A stretch of DNA of 64,000 nt from Streptomyces sp. NBC_00370. GTDB lineage: Bacteria > Actinomycetota > Actinomycetes > Streptomycetales > Streptomycetaceae. The stretch is from the NCBI RefSeq assembly GCF_036084755.1, contig NZ_CP107968.1:7076001-7140000 (forward strand), written 5' to 3'. Positions 34,657-42,597 of this stretch are shown here, piece by piece. Within the stretch, counting starts at the first letter, position 1; each line of letters opens with the position of its first letter. The position numbers and the translations under genes are program-made. The notes below the pieces were generated by a model. That model was not told the DNA's origin and made no database searches. It worked only from the letters and a program-made list of their open reading frames with translations.

Positions 34657-36846
34657 ATGACCCGCACCACCGCGCGGATCGCCCATCTGCGCGCGGCCGG
34701 AGTGAGCTTCGCCGTCGAGCTGACCGGGCCGCTGCCCCGCGTACTGCACTGGGGCGCGGACCTCGGCCCCCTGACGGACGACGACCTCGCGGCGCTCAGC
34801 CGCACCGCCGAAGGCGTCGTCCTCAACAACGCGCCCGACTCCGTACGGCAGTTCACCGTCTGGCCGACCGAGGCCGAGAACTGGTCCGGCACCCCCGCCC
34901 ACCAGGGCCACCGAAGCGGCGTCGCGACCACCCCCCGGCTGCGGCTGGTCGTCGCGCACGAGAGCGCGGGCGAGCTGGTGCTCCAACTCGCCGACGACGT
35001 CAGCGAACTCGACATCACGCTCGGCTACCTGCTGGAGCTCTCCGGGGTGCTGAGCGTGCGGACCGAACTCACCCGGCAGGTCCTGACGGACGGTCAGGAC
35101 GCCACCCCGTACGACCTGGCCGGGGTGACCACGCTGCTGCCGCTGCCCGCACGGGCCGTCGAGATCCTCGACTTCACCGGCAAGTGGTGCCGCGAGCGGG
35201 CACCCCAGCGCGGCACCCTCGCGCACGGCAGCCATGTCAGGGAGGTACGCCGGGGCAAGCCGGGACAGGACGCGCCCCATCTGCTCACCGTCGGGGTGCC
35301 GGGCTTCGGCTTCCGCACCGGTGAGGTGTGGGGCCTGCATGTGGCCTGGAGCGGCAACCAGCGCTGGCTGGCCGAGCGTTCACCGGAAGGCGCCGGGGTG
35401 CACGGCGCGGTCCTCGGCGGCGGCGAGTCCCTCGCCCCCGGCGAGATCCGTCTCGCACCGGGGGAGAGCTACACGGCGCCCGTCTGCCACTTCGTCTGGT
35501 CGGACCAGGGCCTCGACGCGCTCGCCGACCGGTTCCACGCCCTGCTCAGGGCCCGTCCCCAGCACCCGGTGACGCCGCGCCCGCTCACGCTGAACACCTG
35601 GGAGGCGGTCTACTTCGACCACCGCGTCGACCGGCTGCTGGCACTCACCGAGCGGGCGGCGGACATCGGGGTGGAACGGCTCGTCCTGGACGACGGCTGG
35701 TTCACCGGCCGCCGTGACGACACGGCGGGACTCGGCGACTGGGCCGTGGACCCCGAGGTGTGGCCCGGCGGACTGGGACCGCTGGCCGACCGGGTGCACG
35801 GCCACGGCATGCAGTTCGGCCTCTGGGTCGAACCCGAGATGGTCAACCTCGACTCGCGGCTGGCCACCGAGCACCCCGAGTGGATCCTCGGCCCGTCCGT
35901 GGGCCTCGGCCCGAGCGCGCGCCATCAGTACGTACTGAACCTGGCGCACGACGACGCCTTCGCTCATCTCCTCACGTCGCTGGACGAGTTGGTCACCCGC
36001 TACCGGATCGACTACCTCAAATGGGACCACAACCGCGATCTGCACGAAGCGGTCGGCCGAGGTCCCGGCGGTCAGGACCGGCCGGGTGTGCACGCCCAGA
36101 CCGAGGCCGCCTACCGGCTGCTGGACGCACTCAAGGAGCGCCACCCCCGGCTGGAGATCGAAAGCTGCTCGTCCGGCGGGGCCAGGGTCGACCTCGGCAT
36201 CCTCGCCCGCACCGACCGGGTCTGGGCGTCCGACTGCAACGACCCGGTCGAGCGCCAGTCGGTGCAGCGCTGGACCGGCCAGCTGCTGCCGCCCGAGCTG
36301 ATCGGCACCCATGTCGGCGGCCCCCGCAGCCACACCACGGGCCGGGTGACCGACGCGTCGTTCCGTCAGCTCACCGCGCTCTTCGGGCACGCGGGGATCG
36401 AGGACGACCTGACCGCCCGCACACCGGAGGAACTGACCGCGCTGCGCCGCTGGGTGGCGCTGTACAAGGCGGTACGGGCGCTGCTGCACAGCGGTCGCGT
36501 GGTCCGCGCCGACCTGGCGGACGACGCCGTACTGCTGCACGGCGTGGTCGCGGCCGACGGCGGCTCGGCGCTCTACTGCTGGGCCAGGACCGGGACGTCG
36601 GGCGACGGCCAGTCGGGCAGGACCCGGCTGCCCGGCCTCGACCCGGCGGCGCGCTACGAGATACGGGTCCGCGACGACGCGGGCCTGCCGGTGGCCCACC
36701 AGGTGTCGGGCCCCGCGTGGTACACCGCCGCACTCGACGGCTGGGTCACCCTGCCCGGCGCCGTGCTCGCCGGCGCCGGGGTGCCGCTGCCCACGCTGGC
36801 CCCCGCGCAGGCCCTGCTCTTCGAGGTCCGGCGCGTACAGCCCTGA
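34657..36846 (+). CDS. Alpha-galactosidase, glycoside hydrolase family 36
   Basis: ATG 34657 follows AAAGGA, giving 729 aa. The N-terminal beta-supersandwich is followed by a TIM barrel with LDDGWFTGRRDDTAGLGDW, nucleophile Asp457 in YLKWDHNRD, ESCSSGGARVDLG and acid/base Asp526 in WASDCNDPVER. No signal peptide is present. It releases alpha-1,6-galactose, as from galactomannan or raffinose-type oligosaccharides. With the adjacent beta-mannosidase it would dismantle imported galacto(gluco)manno-oligosaccharides. The stop codon is the first copy of a 13-bp tandem repeat. Confidence 0.95.
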   Translation: MTRTTARIAHLRAAGVSFAVELTGPLPRVLHWGADLGPLTDDDLAALSRTAEGVVLNNAPDSVRQFTVWPTEAENWSGTPAHQGHRSGVATTPRLRLVVAHESAGELVLQLADDVSELDITLGYLLELSGVLSVRTELTRQVLTDGQDATPYDLAGVTTLLPLPARAVEILDFTGKWCRERAPQRGTLAHGSHVREVRRGKPGQDAPHLLTVGVPGFGFRTGEVWGLHVAWSGNQRWLAERSPEGAGVHGAVLGGGESLAPGEIRLAPGESYTAPVCHFVWSDQGLDALADRFHALLRARPQHPVTPRPLTLNTWEAVYFDHRVDRLLALTERAADIGVERLVLDDGWFTGRRDDTAGLGDWAVDPEVWPGGLGPLADRVHGHGMQFGLWVEPEMVNLDSRLATEHPEWILGPSVGLGPSARHQYVLNLAHDDAFAHLLTSLDELVTRYRIDYLKWDHNRDLHEAVGRGPGGQDRPGVHAQTEAAYRLLDALKERHPRLEIESCSSGGARVDLGILARTDRVWASDCNDPVERQSVQRWTGQLLPPELIGTHVGGPRSHTTGRVTDASFRQLTALFGHAGIEDDLTARTPEELTALRRWVALYKAVRALLHSGRVVRADLADDAVLLHGVVAADGGSALYCWARTGTSGDGQSGRTRLPGLDPAARYEIRVRDDAGLPVAHQVSGPAWYTAALDGWVTLPGAVLAGAGVPLPTLAPAQALLFEVRRVQP

Positions 36847-36907
36847 ACGACGGCTCTGAACGGCAGCCCGGAACGGCAGCTCTGAACGACAGGCCTGAAC
36901 GCACGAA
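36843..36907 (+). repeat. 13-bp tandem repeat (five units) at the GH36 stop
   Basis: CTGAACG recurs at 36843, 36856, 36882 and 36895, with CGGAACG at 36869: exact 13-bp spacing across five units. The first unit contains the GH36 stop codon, and the array fills the gap before the mannosidase ribosome-binding site. Confidence 0.75.
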
Positions 36908-36931
36908 ATCGCGAGTCGTGAGGTGATCACC

Positions 36932-39379
36932 ATGAATACCGACAACCACCGCCCCCGCAGCAGGGAAGCGGTTCCCCACACCGAGGGCTGGACGCTGCGG
37001 CACGAAGGGGAGGCGCTGCCCGCCCAGGTGCCGGGCTGTGTCCACACCGACCTGCTCGCGGCGGGCCGGATCCCCGACCCGTTCATCGGACGGAACGAAC
37101 TCGACGTCGACTGGGTGGGCCGCACCGACTGGGAGTACGAGACGACGCTCGGCGCGCGCGACACGGCGCACGAGCGGACCGACCTGGTCTTCGAAGGGCT
37201 GGACACGGCCGCCGAGATCAGCGTCGGCGGCGAGGTGATCGGCCGGACGGCCAACATGCACCGCGGCTACCGGTTCGACATCACCGGCCGGTACGCGGCC
37301 GGCGGCGCTGCGACCCCGGTCTCCGTACGGTTCACCTCGGCCTACGCCGCGGCCGACGCCGTCAGGGAACAGATCGGGGCGCGCCGTGAGGCGTATCCCG
37401 AGGCGGCGCCCTTCATCCGCAAGATGGCCTGCGCCTTCGGCTGGGACTGGGGACCGATCCTGGTCACCGCGGGCATCTGGAAGGACGTACGGCTCGACCA
37501 CTGGTCCACGGCGCGGCTGGACCGGGTACGCCCGCTGGTCACCGTCGAGGGATCCGCCGGGCGGGTGGAGATCCGGCTCGACGTGGAGCGCACCGACCGG
37601 GCGGCGGGCCGTACGCTCACCGCCACCGTCCGGGTCGGCGGCCAGGAGGTCTCCGGGAGCTTCGACGGGGACGCGGCGACGGTGACCGCCGTCGTACCGG
37701 ACGTCGACCTGTGGTGGCCCAACGGCCATGGCGCGCAGCCGCTGTACGACTGCGAGGTCACCCTGCACGACGAGGACGGCGCCGCCCTCGACCGGTGGTC
37801 ACGCCGCGTCGGCTTCCGTACCGTCGAGATCGACACCTCGGCCGACGCGCACGGCAGCGGCTTCACGTTCGTCGTCAACGGCGAGCGGCTGTTCGTCCGC
37901 GGCGTGAACTGGATCCCGGAGGACATCTTCCCCTCCCGGGTGACGACGGAGCGCTACCGCGAGCGCCTGAGCCAGGCCGCCGAGGCCCATGTGGACCTGG
38001 TACGCGTCTGGGGCGGCGGTATCTACGAGCGTGACGACTTCTACGACGTCTGCGACGAACTGGGCCTGATGGTCTGGCAGGACTTCCTCTTCGCCTGCGC
38101 CGCCTACCCGGAGGAGCAGCCGCTGCGCTCCGAGATCGAGGCGGAGGCACGGGAGAACGTCGCGCGGCTCATGCCGCACGCCAGTCTGGTGCTGTGGAAC
38201 GGCAACAACGAGAACTTGTGGGCGTTCCGGGACTGGGGCTGGGAGGAGCGGCTGGCGGGCGACTCCTGGGGCGAGGGCTACTACCTGGGACTGCTGCCGC
38301 GGGTGGTCGCCGACACCGACCCGACCCGGCCGTACTGGGCCGGCAGCCCCTGGTCGGGGTCGTGGGACCACCACCCCAACGACCCGGCGCACGGCGTCAC
38401 GCACTCCTGGGACGTCTGGAACGTCGCCGACTACACCGACTACCTCGACGAAGTCCCGCGCTTCGTCGCGGAGTTCGGCTGGCAGGCGCCGCCCGCACAC
38501 GCGACGCTGCGGCGCGCCCTGCCCGGGGAGGAACTGCGCCCGGACTCACCGGGGATGCTGCACCACCAGAAGGCGTCCGACGGCAACGGCAAGCTGGAGC
38601 GCGGTCTCGCCAGGCACTTCGAGATCCCGGAAGACTTCGACCGCTGGCACTACCTGACGCAGGTCAACCAGGTGCGCGCGGTGGCCACGGGCGTCGAACA
38701 CTGGCGCTCGCACTGGCCGTTGAGCGCGGGCGCCGTGGTCTGGCAGCTCAACGACTGCTGGCCGGTGACCTCGTGGGCGGCCGTCGACGGCGACGCCAGG
38801 CTGAAACCGCTCTGGTACGAGCTGCGCAGGCTCTACGCCGACCGGCTGCTGACCGTACAGCTCAGGGAAGGACGCCCGGTCGTCCACGCCGTCAACCAGT
38901 CGGCGCGGCCGTGGCACGCCGAGGTGGAGCTGCGGCGGATGTCGGCGGCGGGCGACGTGCTCGGCCGGGAGCGGGTGACGCTGGTCGCCGAGGCCCGTAC
39001 GGTCGCGAGCGCGCCGGTGCCGGACGCGCTGCTGCCCGACGCGGCTTCCGGGGAGGAGTACCTCGTCGCGGACGCGGACGGACTGCGCGCCCTGCACGTA
39101 CCGGTCCGCGACCTCGCGTTCCGCTACCCCGTGCCGGAGTACGAGGTGGCGCTGGCGCCCGACGACGGTACGGGAGAGGGCGTGGGCGTCGTGATCACCG
39201 CGCACACGCTGCTGCGGGACCTGCTGCTCCAGGCGGACAGGCTCGCCCCTGCGGCCGTGGCCGACCAGGGGCTGCTGACGCTGCTGCCGGGCGAGAGCGT
39301 GACGGTGCGGGTACGGGGCTGGGAGAGCCCGGACGCCGCGGTGGCACGCGCGGCGCTGTTCGTACTCGGTCAGCCCTGA
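36932..39379 (+). CDS. Beta-mannosidase, glycoside hydrolase family 2
   Basis: ATG 36932 has AGGTG at 6 nt, giving 815 aa; GTG 36923 overlaps that site and is less likely. The N-terminal sugar-binding domain (VPGCVHTDLLAAGRIPDPFIGRNE, then WVGRTDWEY) is typical of GH2 beta-mannosidases. The TIM barrel has acid/base Glu427 in LWNGNNENLW and nucleophile Glu514 in VAEFGWQ. GAVVWQLNDCWPVTSWA follows, with a C-terminal beta domain. There is no signal peptide. It removes terminal beta-mannose from manno-oligosaccharides inside the cell. It is the last gene of the glycan cluster and its stop lies in a 9-bp tandem repeat. Confidence 0.94.
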   Translation: MNTDNHRPRSREAVPHTEGWTLRHEGEALPAQVPGCVHTDLLAAGRIPDPFIGRNELDVDWVGRTDWEYETTLGARDTAHERTDLVFEGLDTAAEISVGGEVIGRTANMHRGYRFDITGRYAAGGAATPVSVRFTSAYAAADAVREQIGARREAYPEAAPFIRKMACAFGWDWGPILVTAGIWKDVRLDHWSTARLDRVRPLVTVEGSAGRVEIRLDVERTDRAAGRTLTATVRVGGQEVSGSFDGDAATVTAVVPDVDLWWPNGHGAQPLYDCEVTLHDEDGAALDRWSRRVGFRTVEIDTSADAHGSGFTFVVNGERLFVRGVNWIPEDIFPSRVTTERYRERLSQAAEAHVDLVRVWGGGIYERDDFYDVCDELGLMVWQDFLFACAAYPEEQPLRSEIEAEARENVARLMPHASLVLWNGNNENLWAFRDWGWEERLAGDSWGEGYYLGLLPRVVADTDPTRPYWAGSPWSGSWDHHPNDPAHGVTHSWDVWNVADYTDYLDEVPRFVAEFGWQAPPAHATLRRALPGEELRPDSPGMLHHQKASDGNGKLERGLARHFEIPEDFDRWHYLTQVNQVRAVATGVEHWRSHWPLSAGAVVWQLNDCWPVTSWAAVDGDARLKPLWYELRRLYADRLLTVQLREGRPVVHAVNQSARPWHAEVELRRMSAAGDVLGRERVTLVAEARTVASAPVPDALLPDAASGEEYLVADADGLRALHVPVRDLAFRYPVPEYEVALAPDDGTGEGVGVVITAHTLLRDLLLQADRLAPAAVADQGLLTLLPGESVTVRVRGWESPDAAVARAALFVLGQP

Positions 39380-39397
39380 CAGCCCTGACAGCCCTGA
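39371..39397 (+). repeat. 9-bp tandem repeat at the beta-mannosidase stop
   Basis: Three perfect copies of CAGCCCTGA (39371, 39380, 39389) are followed by decayed copies. The first encodes Gln-Pro-stop of the mannosidase, so each repeat adds another in-frame stop. Confidence 0.75.
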
Positions 39398-39446
39398 CGG
39401 CCTTGGCGGCTCTGCCCGGGCCGGGAGAGCCGGCCGGGAGAGGCGG

Positions 39447-39869
39447 TCAGCGAGGGGTCGGTACGGTGCGCGGGACCTGCGAGTCCCAGGCGGGCGCCGT
39501 GCCGGCCAGCTGGCACACCATGAGGTAGAAGGGGATCGGCGGCGTGTACGGCGTCGGGTCGTCCGGCCAGTGGATCAGCCGGGGGCGCGCCGCCGGCACG
39601 CTGGTCCCCTCCACGTAGCGGGCGGGCTCGGGCCAGGCCAGCTCCAGGTCGGAGCCGGCGGGGACGATCCACCACCACCAGTCCGCGTCGGCGAAGACAC
39701 AGCCGCTGCGCGGCAACCGGGCCATCAGCCGGAAACCGTGCCGGGCCGGGACGCCCACCGCGTCACAGCCCAGCGAGGCCGGGAGAGTGGCCGGCAGCGG
39801 AAGCTGCACCCGGCCGGCGTGCTCGGCGCGCAGGCCCTGGGTGAAGCGGTGCAGCGCGGTCCTCAGCAC
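39447..39869 (-). CDS. Conserved hypothetical protein next to the anti-sigma-like ATPase
   Basis: GTG 39869 overlaps the end of the upstream gene by 7 bp and follows GGAG, giving 140 aa. The protein begins LRTALHRFTQGLRAEHAG. Its middle has a Trp-rich segment (ADADWWWWIVPAGSDLELAWPEPARYVEG) and its end is Pro-rich with IHWPDDPTPYTPPIPFYLMVCQ. No membrane segment or known catalytic motif is seen. I do not recognise a function. It is probably cotranscribed with the RsbW-like gene and so may belong to the WhiJ-type cluster. Confidence 0.6.
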   Translation of the reverse strand: MLRTALHRFTQGLRAEHAGRVQLPLPATLPASLGCDAVGVPARHGFRLMARLPRSGCVFADADWWWWIVPAGSDLELAWPEPARYVEGTSVPAARPRLIHWPDDPTPYTPPIPFYLMVCQLAGTAPAWDSQVPRTVPTPR

Positions 39870-40330
39870 GGGGCCTCCGTCTCCTTCTCCGGTGAGAGCT
39901 CGGCCCAGACGACACGCCCGGGTCCGTATCCGGATGTGTCGTGCGCTCCCCAGCAGCTGCACATCGAATCGACGAGAAAGAGTCCCCGTCCGCCTTCGTC
40001 CTCGGCCGCGCGGTGCAGCTGGGGGCCGGTCGGTCCGTAACCCTGGTCCTCGACCGCTATCCGCAGCCGCCCCTGCTCCTCGCGTATCTCGCAGATGACG
40101 TGGTCGCCGGCGGCGTGCACCACGGCGTTGGTGACCAGCTCCGACACCACCAGGACGGCGGTCTCACAGGTCTCCTCGGCCACCTCCCACCGGCGTAGCC
40201 GGTCCTGGGTCAGTTTTCTAGCACGGCTTACCGACTCCGCACGGGCGGGCAACTCGAATCCGTAGCGTCGGACAACGTTGCCAGGGCACACGGTGATCAG
40301 CTGGGGGGTGAGCGCGTTACCAGGTGCCAC
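39863..40330 (-). CDS. RsbW-like ATP-binding protein (anti-sigma-factor kinase fold)
   Basis: The 155-aa protein has a single HATPase domain: ELPARAESVSRARKLTQDRLRRW, the N-box VLVVSELVTNAVVHA, the G1 box VEDQGYGPT and the G2 box GGRGLFLVDSM. It lacks a kinase-specific histidine domain. This is the form of the many actinobacterial RsbW/AbaA-orfA-like proteins that sit beside WhiJ/DUF397 genes. It might bind a sigma factor or a partner regulator. It is divergent from the Scr1/WhiJ-like gene across a 208-bp region holding clear palindromes. Confidence 0.9.
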   Translation of the reverse strand: MAPGNALTPQLITVCPGNVVRRYGFELPARAESVSRARKLTQDRLRRWEVAEETCETAVLVVSELVTNAVVHAAGDHVICEIREEQGRLRIAVEDQGYGPTGPQLHRAAEDEGGRGLFLVDSMCSCWGAHDTSGYGPGRVVWAELSPEKETEAPC

Positions 40331-40440
40331 GACCGATTCCTAACGGTGGGGAAGCGACTGCTGCGCGTGACGCCTCTCCCACGGCACAGCGCGACAATCG
40401 CGTGAACTGGTTCACTCATCCACTCTCCACCCGTCGGGGA

Positions 40441-40477
40441 CACTTGGCAAGTGGCACTCTGAAAATTCCAGAGTGCC
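40441..40477. promoter_or_regulatory. Two adjacent palindromes upstream of the WhiJ/Scr1-like gene
   Basis: CACTTG-G-CAAGTG (40441-40453) abuts GGCACTCTG (40453-40461), which pairs with CAGAGTGCC (40469-40477) around a 7-nt AT-rich centre. The pair lies about 60-100 bp before the GTG start in the divergent region. It is a probable operator for the HTH protein encoded next. Confidence 0.65.
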
Positions 40478-40538
40478 GTGTTCTTCGTCGTGGAGTCATG
40501 GCAGACTGCTGCCAATCGTGCGTGGGGAGGTCTCCAAA

Positions 40539-41402
40539 GTGAGTGAACCGCGGTCAGCCCCGACCGTGGGTCAGGTCGTGCTCGGCAGACGTCTGCAGGA
40601 CCTGCGCGAGCGGTCCGGCCTGAAACGCGAAGAGGCCGCCAAGCTGCTCCGCGTGGCGCCGGCCACGATCCGCAGGATGGAGACGGCCGAGGTCACGCTG
40701 AAGATCCCGTATGTACAGGTGCTGCTCAGGGCCTACGGGGTCGCTCAGGAGGAGTCGGACGCGTTCGTCGACCTCACGGAGGAGGCGAACAAGCCCGGCT
40801 GGTGGCAGCGCTTCCACGACATCCTGCCGGACTGGTTCAGCATGTATGTCAGCCTGGAGGGCGCCGCATCCCTCCTGCGGGCCTACGAACCGCACTTCGT
40901 TCCCGGGCTGCTCCAGACGGAGGGGTACGCCAGGTCCGTCATGCACGCGGGGGCCGTGGGGCAGGCCCAGCCGGCGGAGATGGAACGGCACGTGGCACTC
41001 CGGATGGAGCGCCAGTCGCTGCTCACCCGGGAGGACGCACCGAGATTCTGGGTGGTCATGGACGAGACGGTGCTGCGCCGGCCCGTCGGTGACGACCCGG
41101 ACATCATGCTGGAGCAGATCGACCGGCTGCTCGAAGCCGCCGACCTGCCCAATGTGACGCTACAGATCGCGGAATTCGCGAGCGGGCACCATCCCGGCAC
41201 CTACGGGCCGTTCGTGATCTTCCGTTTCGCTGTACCAGAACTTCCGGACATGGTCTTCAGCGAGTACCTGACGGGCGCGGTCTATCTCGACGCACGCCCG
41301 GAGGTGGCCACTCACCTGGAGGTCATGGACCGGATGGCGGCGCAGGCCGCGACTGCACAACGCACGAAGGAGATCCTCAAGGATGTCCGCAAGGAGCTGT
41401 GA
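40539..41402 (+). CDS. Scr1/WhiJ-type HTH regulator (XRE helix-turn-helix + DUF5753)
   Basis: GTG 40539 has GGGGAGG at 8 nt, giving 287 aa. The N-terminal XRE motif is LGRRLQDLRERSGLKREEAAKLLRVAPATIRRMETAEV. The rest is DUF5753 (WWQRFHDILPDWFSMYVSLEGAASLLRAYEPHFVPGLLQTEGYARSV to EYLTGAVYLD). Proteins of this class (WhiJ; Scr1 of S. coelicolor) regulate development or antibiotic production and are described as antitoxin-like partners of DUF397 proteins. It abuts the DUF397 gene directly. The palindromes upstream suggest autoregulation. Confidence 0.94.
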   Translation: MSEPRSAPTVGQVVLGRRLQDLRERSGLKREEAAKLLRVAPATIRRMETAEVTLKIPYVQVLLRAYGVAQEESDAFVDLTEEANKPGWWQRFHDILPDWFSMYVSLEGAASLLRAYEPHFVPGLLQTEGYARSVMHAGAVGQAQPAEMERHVALRMERQSLLTREDAPRFWVVMDETVLRRPVGDDPDIMLEQIDRLLEAADLPNVTLQIAEFASGHHPGTYGPFVIFRFAVPELPDMVFSEYLTGAVYLDARPEVATHLEVMDRMAAQAATAQRTKEILKDVRKEL

Positions 41403-41639
41403 ATGGATCCCATATACAACGGCATGCCCGCCACCGACCTTGGCGCCGATGGCTGGCACAAGCCGTGGAGCGGCGGCAACGGCGGCAACTGCATCGAGGC
41501 CATGAAGCTGGCCGACGGCAGAGTCGCGGTGCGTCAGTCGGCCGACCCTGAAGGCCCCGCACTGATCTACACGACCGGCGAGATCGAGGCCTTCATCCAG
41601 GGGGCCAAGTCAGGGCAGGCGGACTTCCTGCTGACCTGA
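41403..41639 (+). CDS. DUF397 small protein (Scr2/AbaA-orfC-like)
   Basis: The 78-aa protein begins at the base after the previous stop. DUF397 features are the N-terminal WHKPWSGGNGGNCIEA, then VAVRQSADPEGPALIYTTGEIEAFIQGAKSGQADFL. DUF397 proteins almost always accompany an XRE-DUF5753 regulator, and the pair behaves like a toxin-antitoxin module or a regulator and partner. Expression coupled to the regulator is expected from the abutting genes. Confidence 0.94.
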   Translation: MDPIYNGMPATDLGADGWHKPWSGGNGGNCIEAMKLADGRVAVRQSADPEGPALIYTTGEIEAFIQGAKSGQADFLLT

Positions 41640-41699
41640 TCCGCAGCCACTCCTGTTCCGCAGATCCTGCCCACAGACCCTGAGACTCATGGAGCGCGC

Positions 41700-42500
41700 A
41701 TGACCGGGCACCTCCCCATCGACACCAGCAAGCCGCATCCGGCCCGGGTGTACGACTGGCTCCTCGGCGGGCGGGACAACTATCCCGTCGACGAGGAGAT
41801 GGGGCGGCAGCTGCTCACCCTGGACTCCAGGGCGCACGAGATGGCCAAGGTCAACCGGGGCTTCATGCACCGCGCCACCCGCTGGCTCGGTACCACCGGC
41901 GGAGTACGGCAGTATCTGGACATCGGGACGGGTATCCCGACCCAACCGAATCTCCATCAGATCGCCCAGGAGGTCGCCCCCGATTCCCGTGTCGTCTACA
42001 CCGACAACGACCCGATAGTCCTCCGGCACGCAGAGGCGCTGCTCCGCAGCACCCAGGAGGGCGCCACGGAGTACGTCCAGGCCGACGCCCGCGAACCCGA
42101 TGCCATCATCGAGGCCGCGGCCGGGATCCTGGACTTCGACAGGCCTGTCGCCCTGTCGCTCGTCGCGCTGCTGCACTTCGTCTCCGACGAGGACGGCGCG
42201 CACGACCTGGTGCGGCGACTGCTCGAACCGCTGTCTCCGGGCAGCTATCTCGTCCTTTCCCACGCAACGGGGGACTTCACCCCGGACAGCGCGGAACAGG
42301 CCCGCTCCCTGTACGAGAACCGGGGCCTCACGCTGGCCCTGCGCTCTCGTGACGAGTTCGCCGAGTTCTTCACCGGACTCGAACTCGTCGAGCCGGGCGT
42401 CGCGTTGGCCGAGCGGTGGCGTCCGGATCCGGGAGAGGCCACCTCCGCACCCGGCGGCGAACCGATACCGGGCTACGCGGGCGTGGCACGCAAACCATAG
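41700..42500 (+). CDS. SAM-dependent methyltransferase, DUF574 type
   Basis: ATG 41700 follows GGAGCG, giving 266 aa. The family N-terminus is HPARVYDWLLGGRDNYPVDEE. The SAM motif I is YLDIGTGIPTQPNLHQIA, followed by VVYTDNDPIVLRHAEALL and ALSLVALLHFVSD. These methyltransferases are expanded in Streptomyces and often lie beside WhiJ/DUF397 clusters. Substrates are unknown. It lies 60 bp behind the DUF397 gene and ends at a large hairpin. Confidence 0.94.
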   Translation: MTGHLPIDTSKPHPARVYDWLLGGRDNYPVDEEMGRQLLTLDSRAHEMAKVNRGFMHRATRWLGTTGGVRQYLDIGTGIPTQPNLHQIAQEVAPDSRVVYTDNDPIVLRHAEALLRSTQEGATEYVQADAREPDAIIEAAAGILDFDRPVALSLVALLHFVSDEDGAHDLVRRLLEPLSPGSYLVLSHATGDFTPDSAEQARSLYENRGLTLALRSRDEFAEFFTGLELVEPGVALAERWRPDPGEATSAPGGEPIPGYAGVARKP

Positions 42501-42516
42501 AGAGAACGGGTGGGGT

Positions 42517-42567
42517 ACGCGTGCGGTGCCGCAGCACTTTTCAGGTGCGCTGCGGCATCGCACGCGT
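42517..42567. terminator. Large hairpin between convergent methyltransferase and GH4 genes
   Basis: Arms 42517-42537 and 42545-42567 pair over about 21 bp with one mismatch and a 2-nt bulge, around the loop TTTTCAG. It lies 16 bp past the methyltransferase stop and 31 bp past the end of the GH4 gene. Confidence 0.85.
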
Positions 42568-42597
42568 CATTTCCGGACGCGGTCCGAGCCGGGCGAC

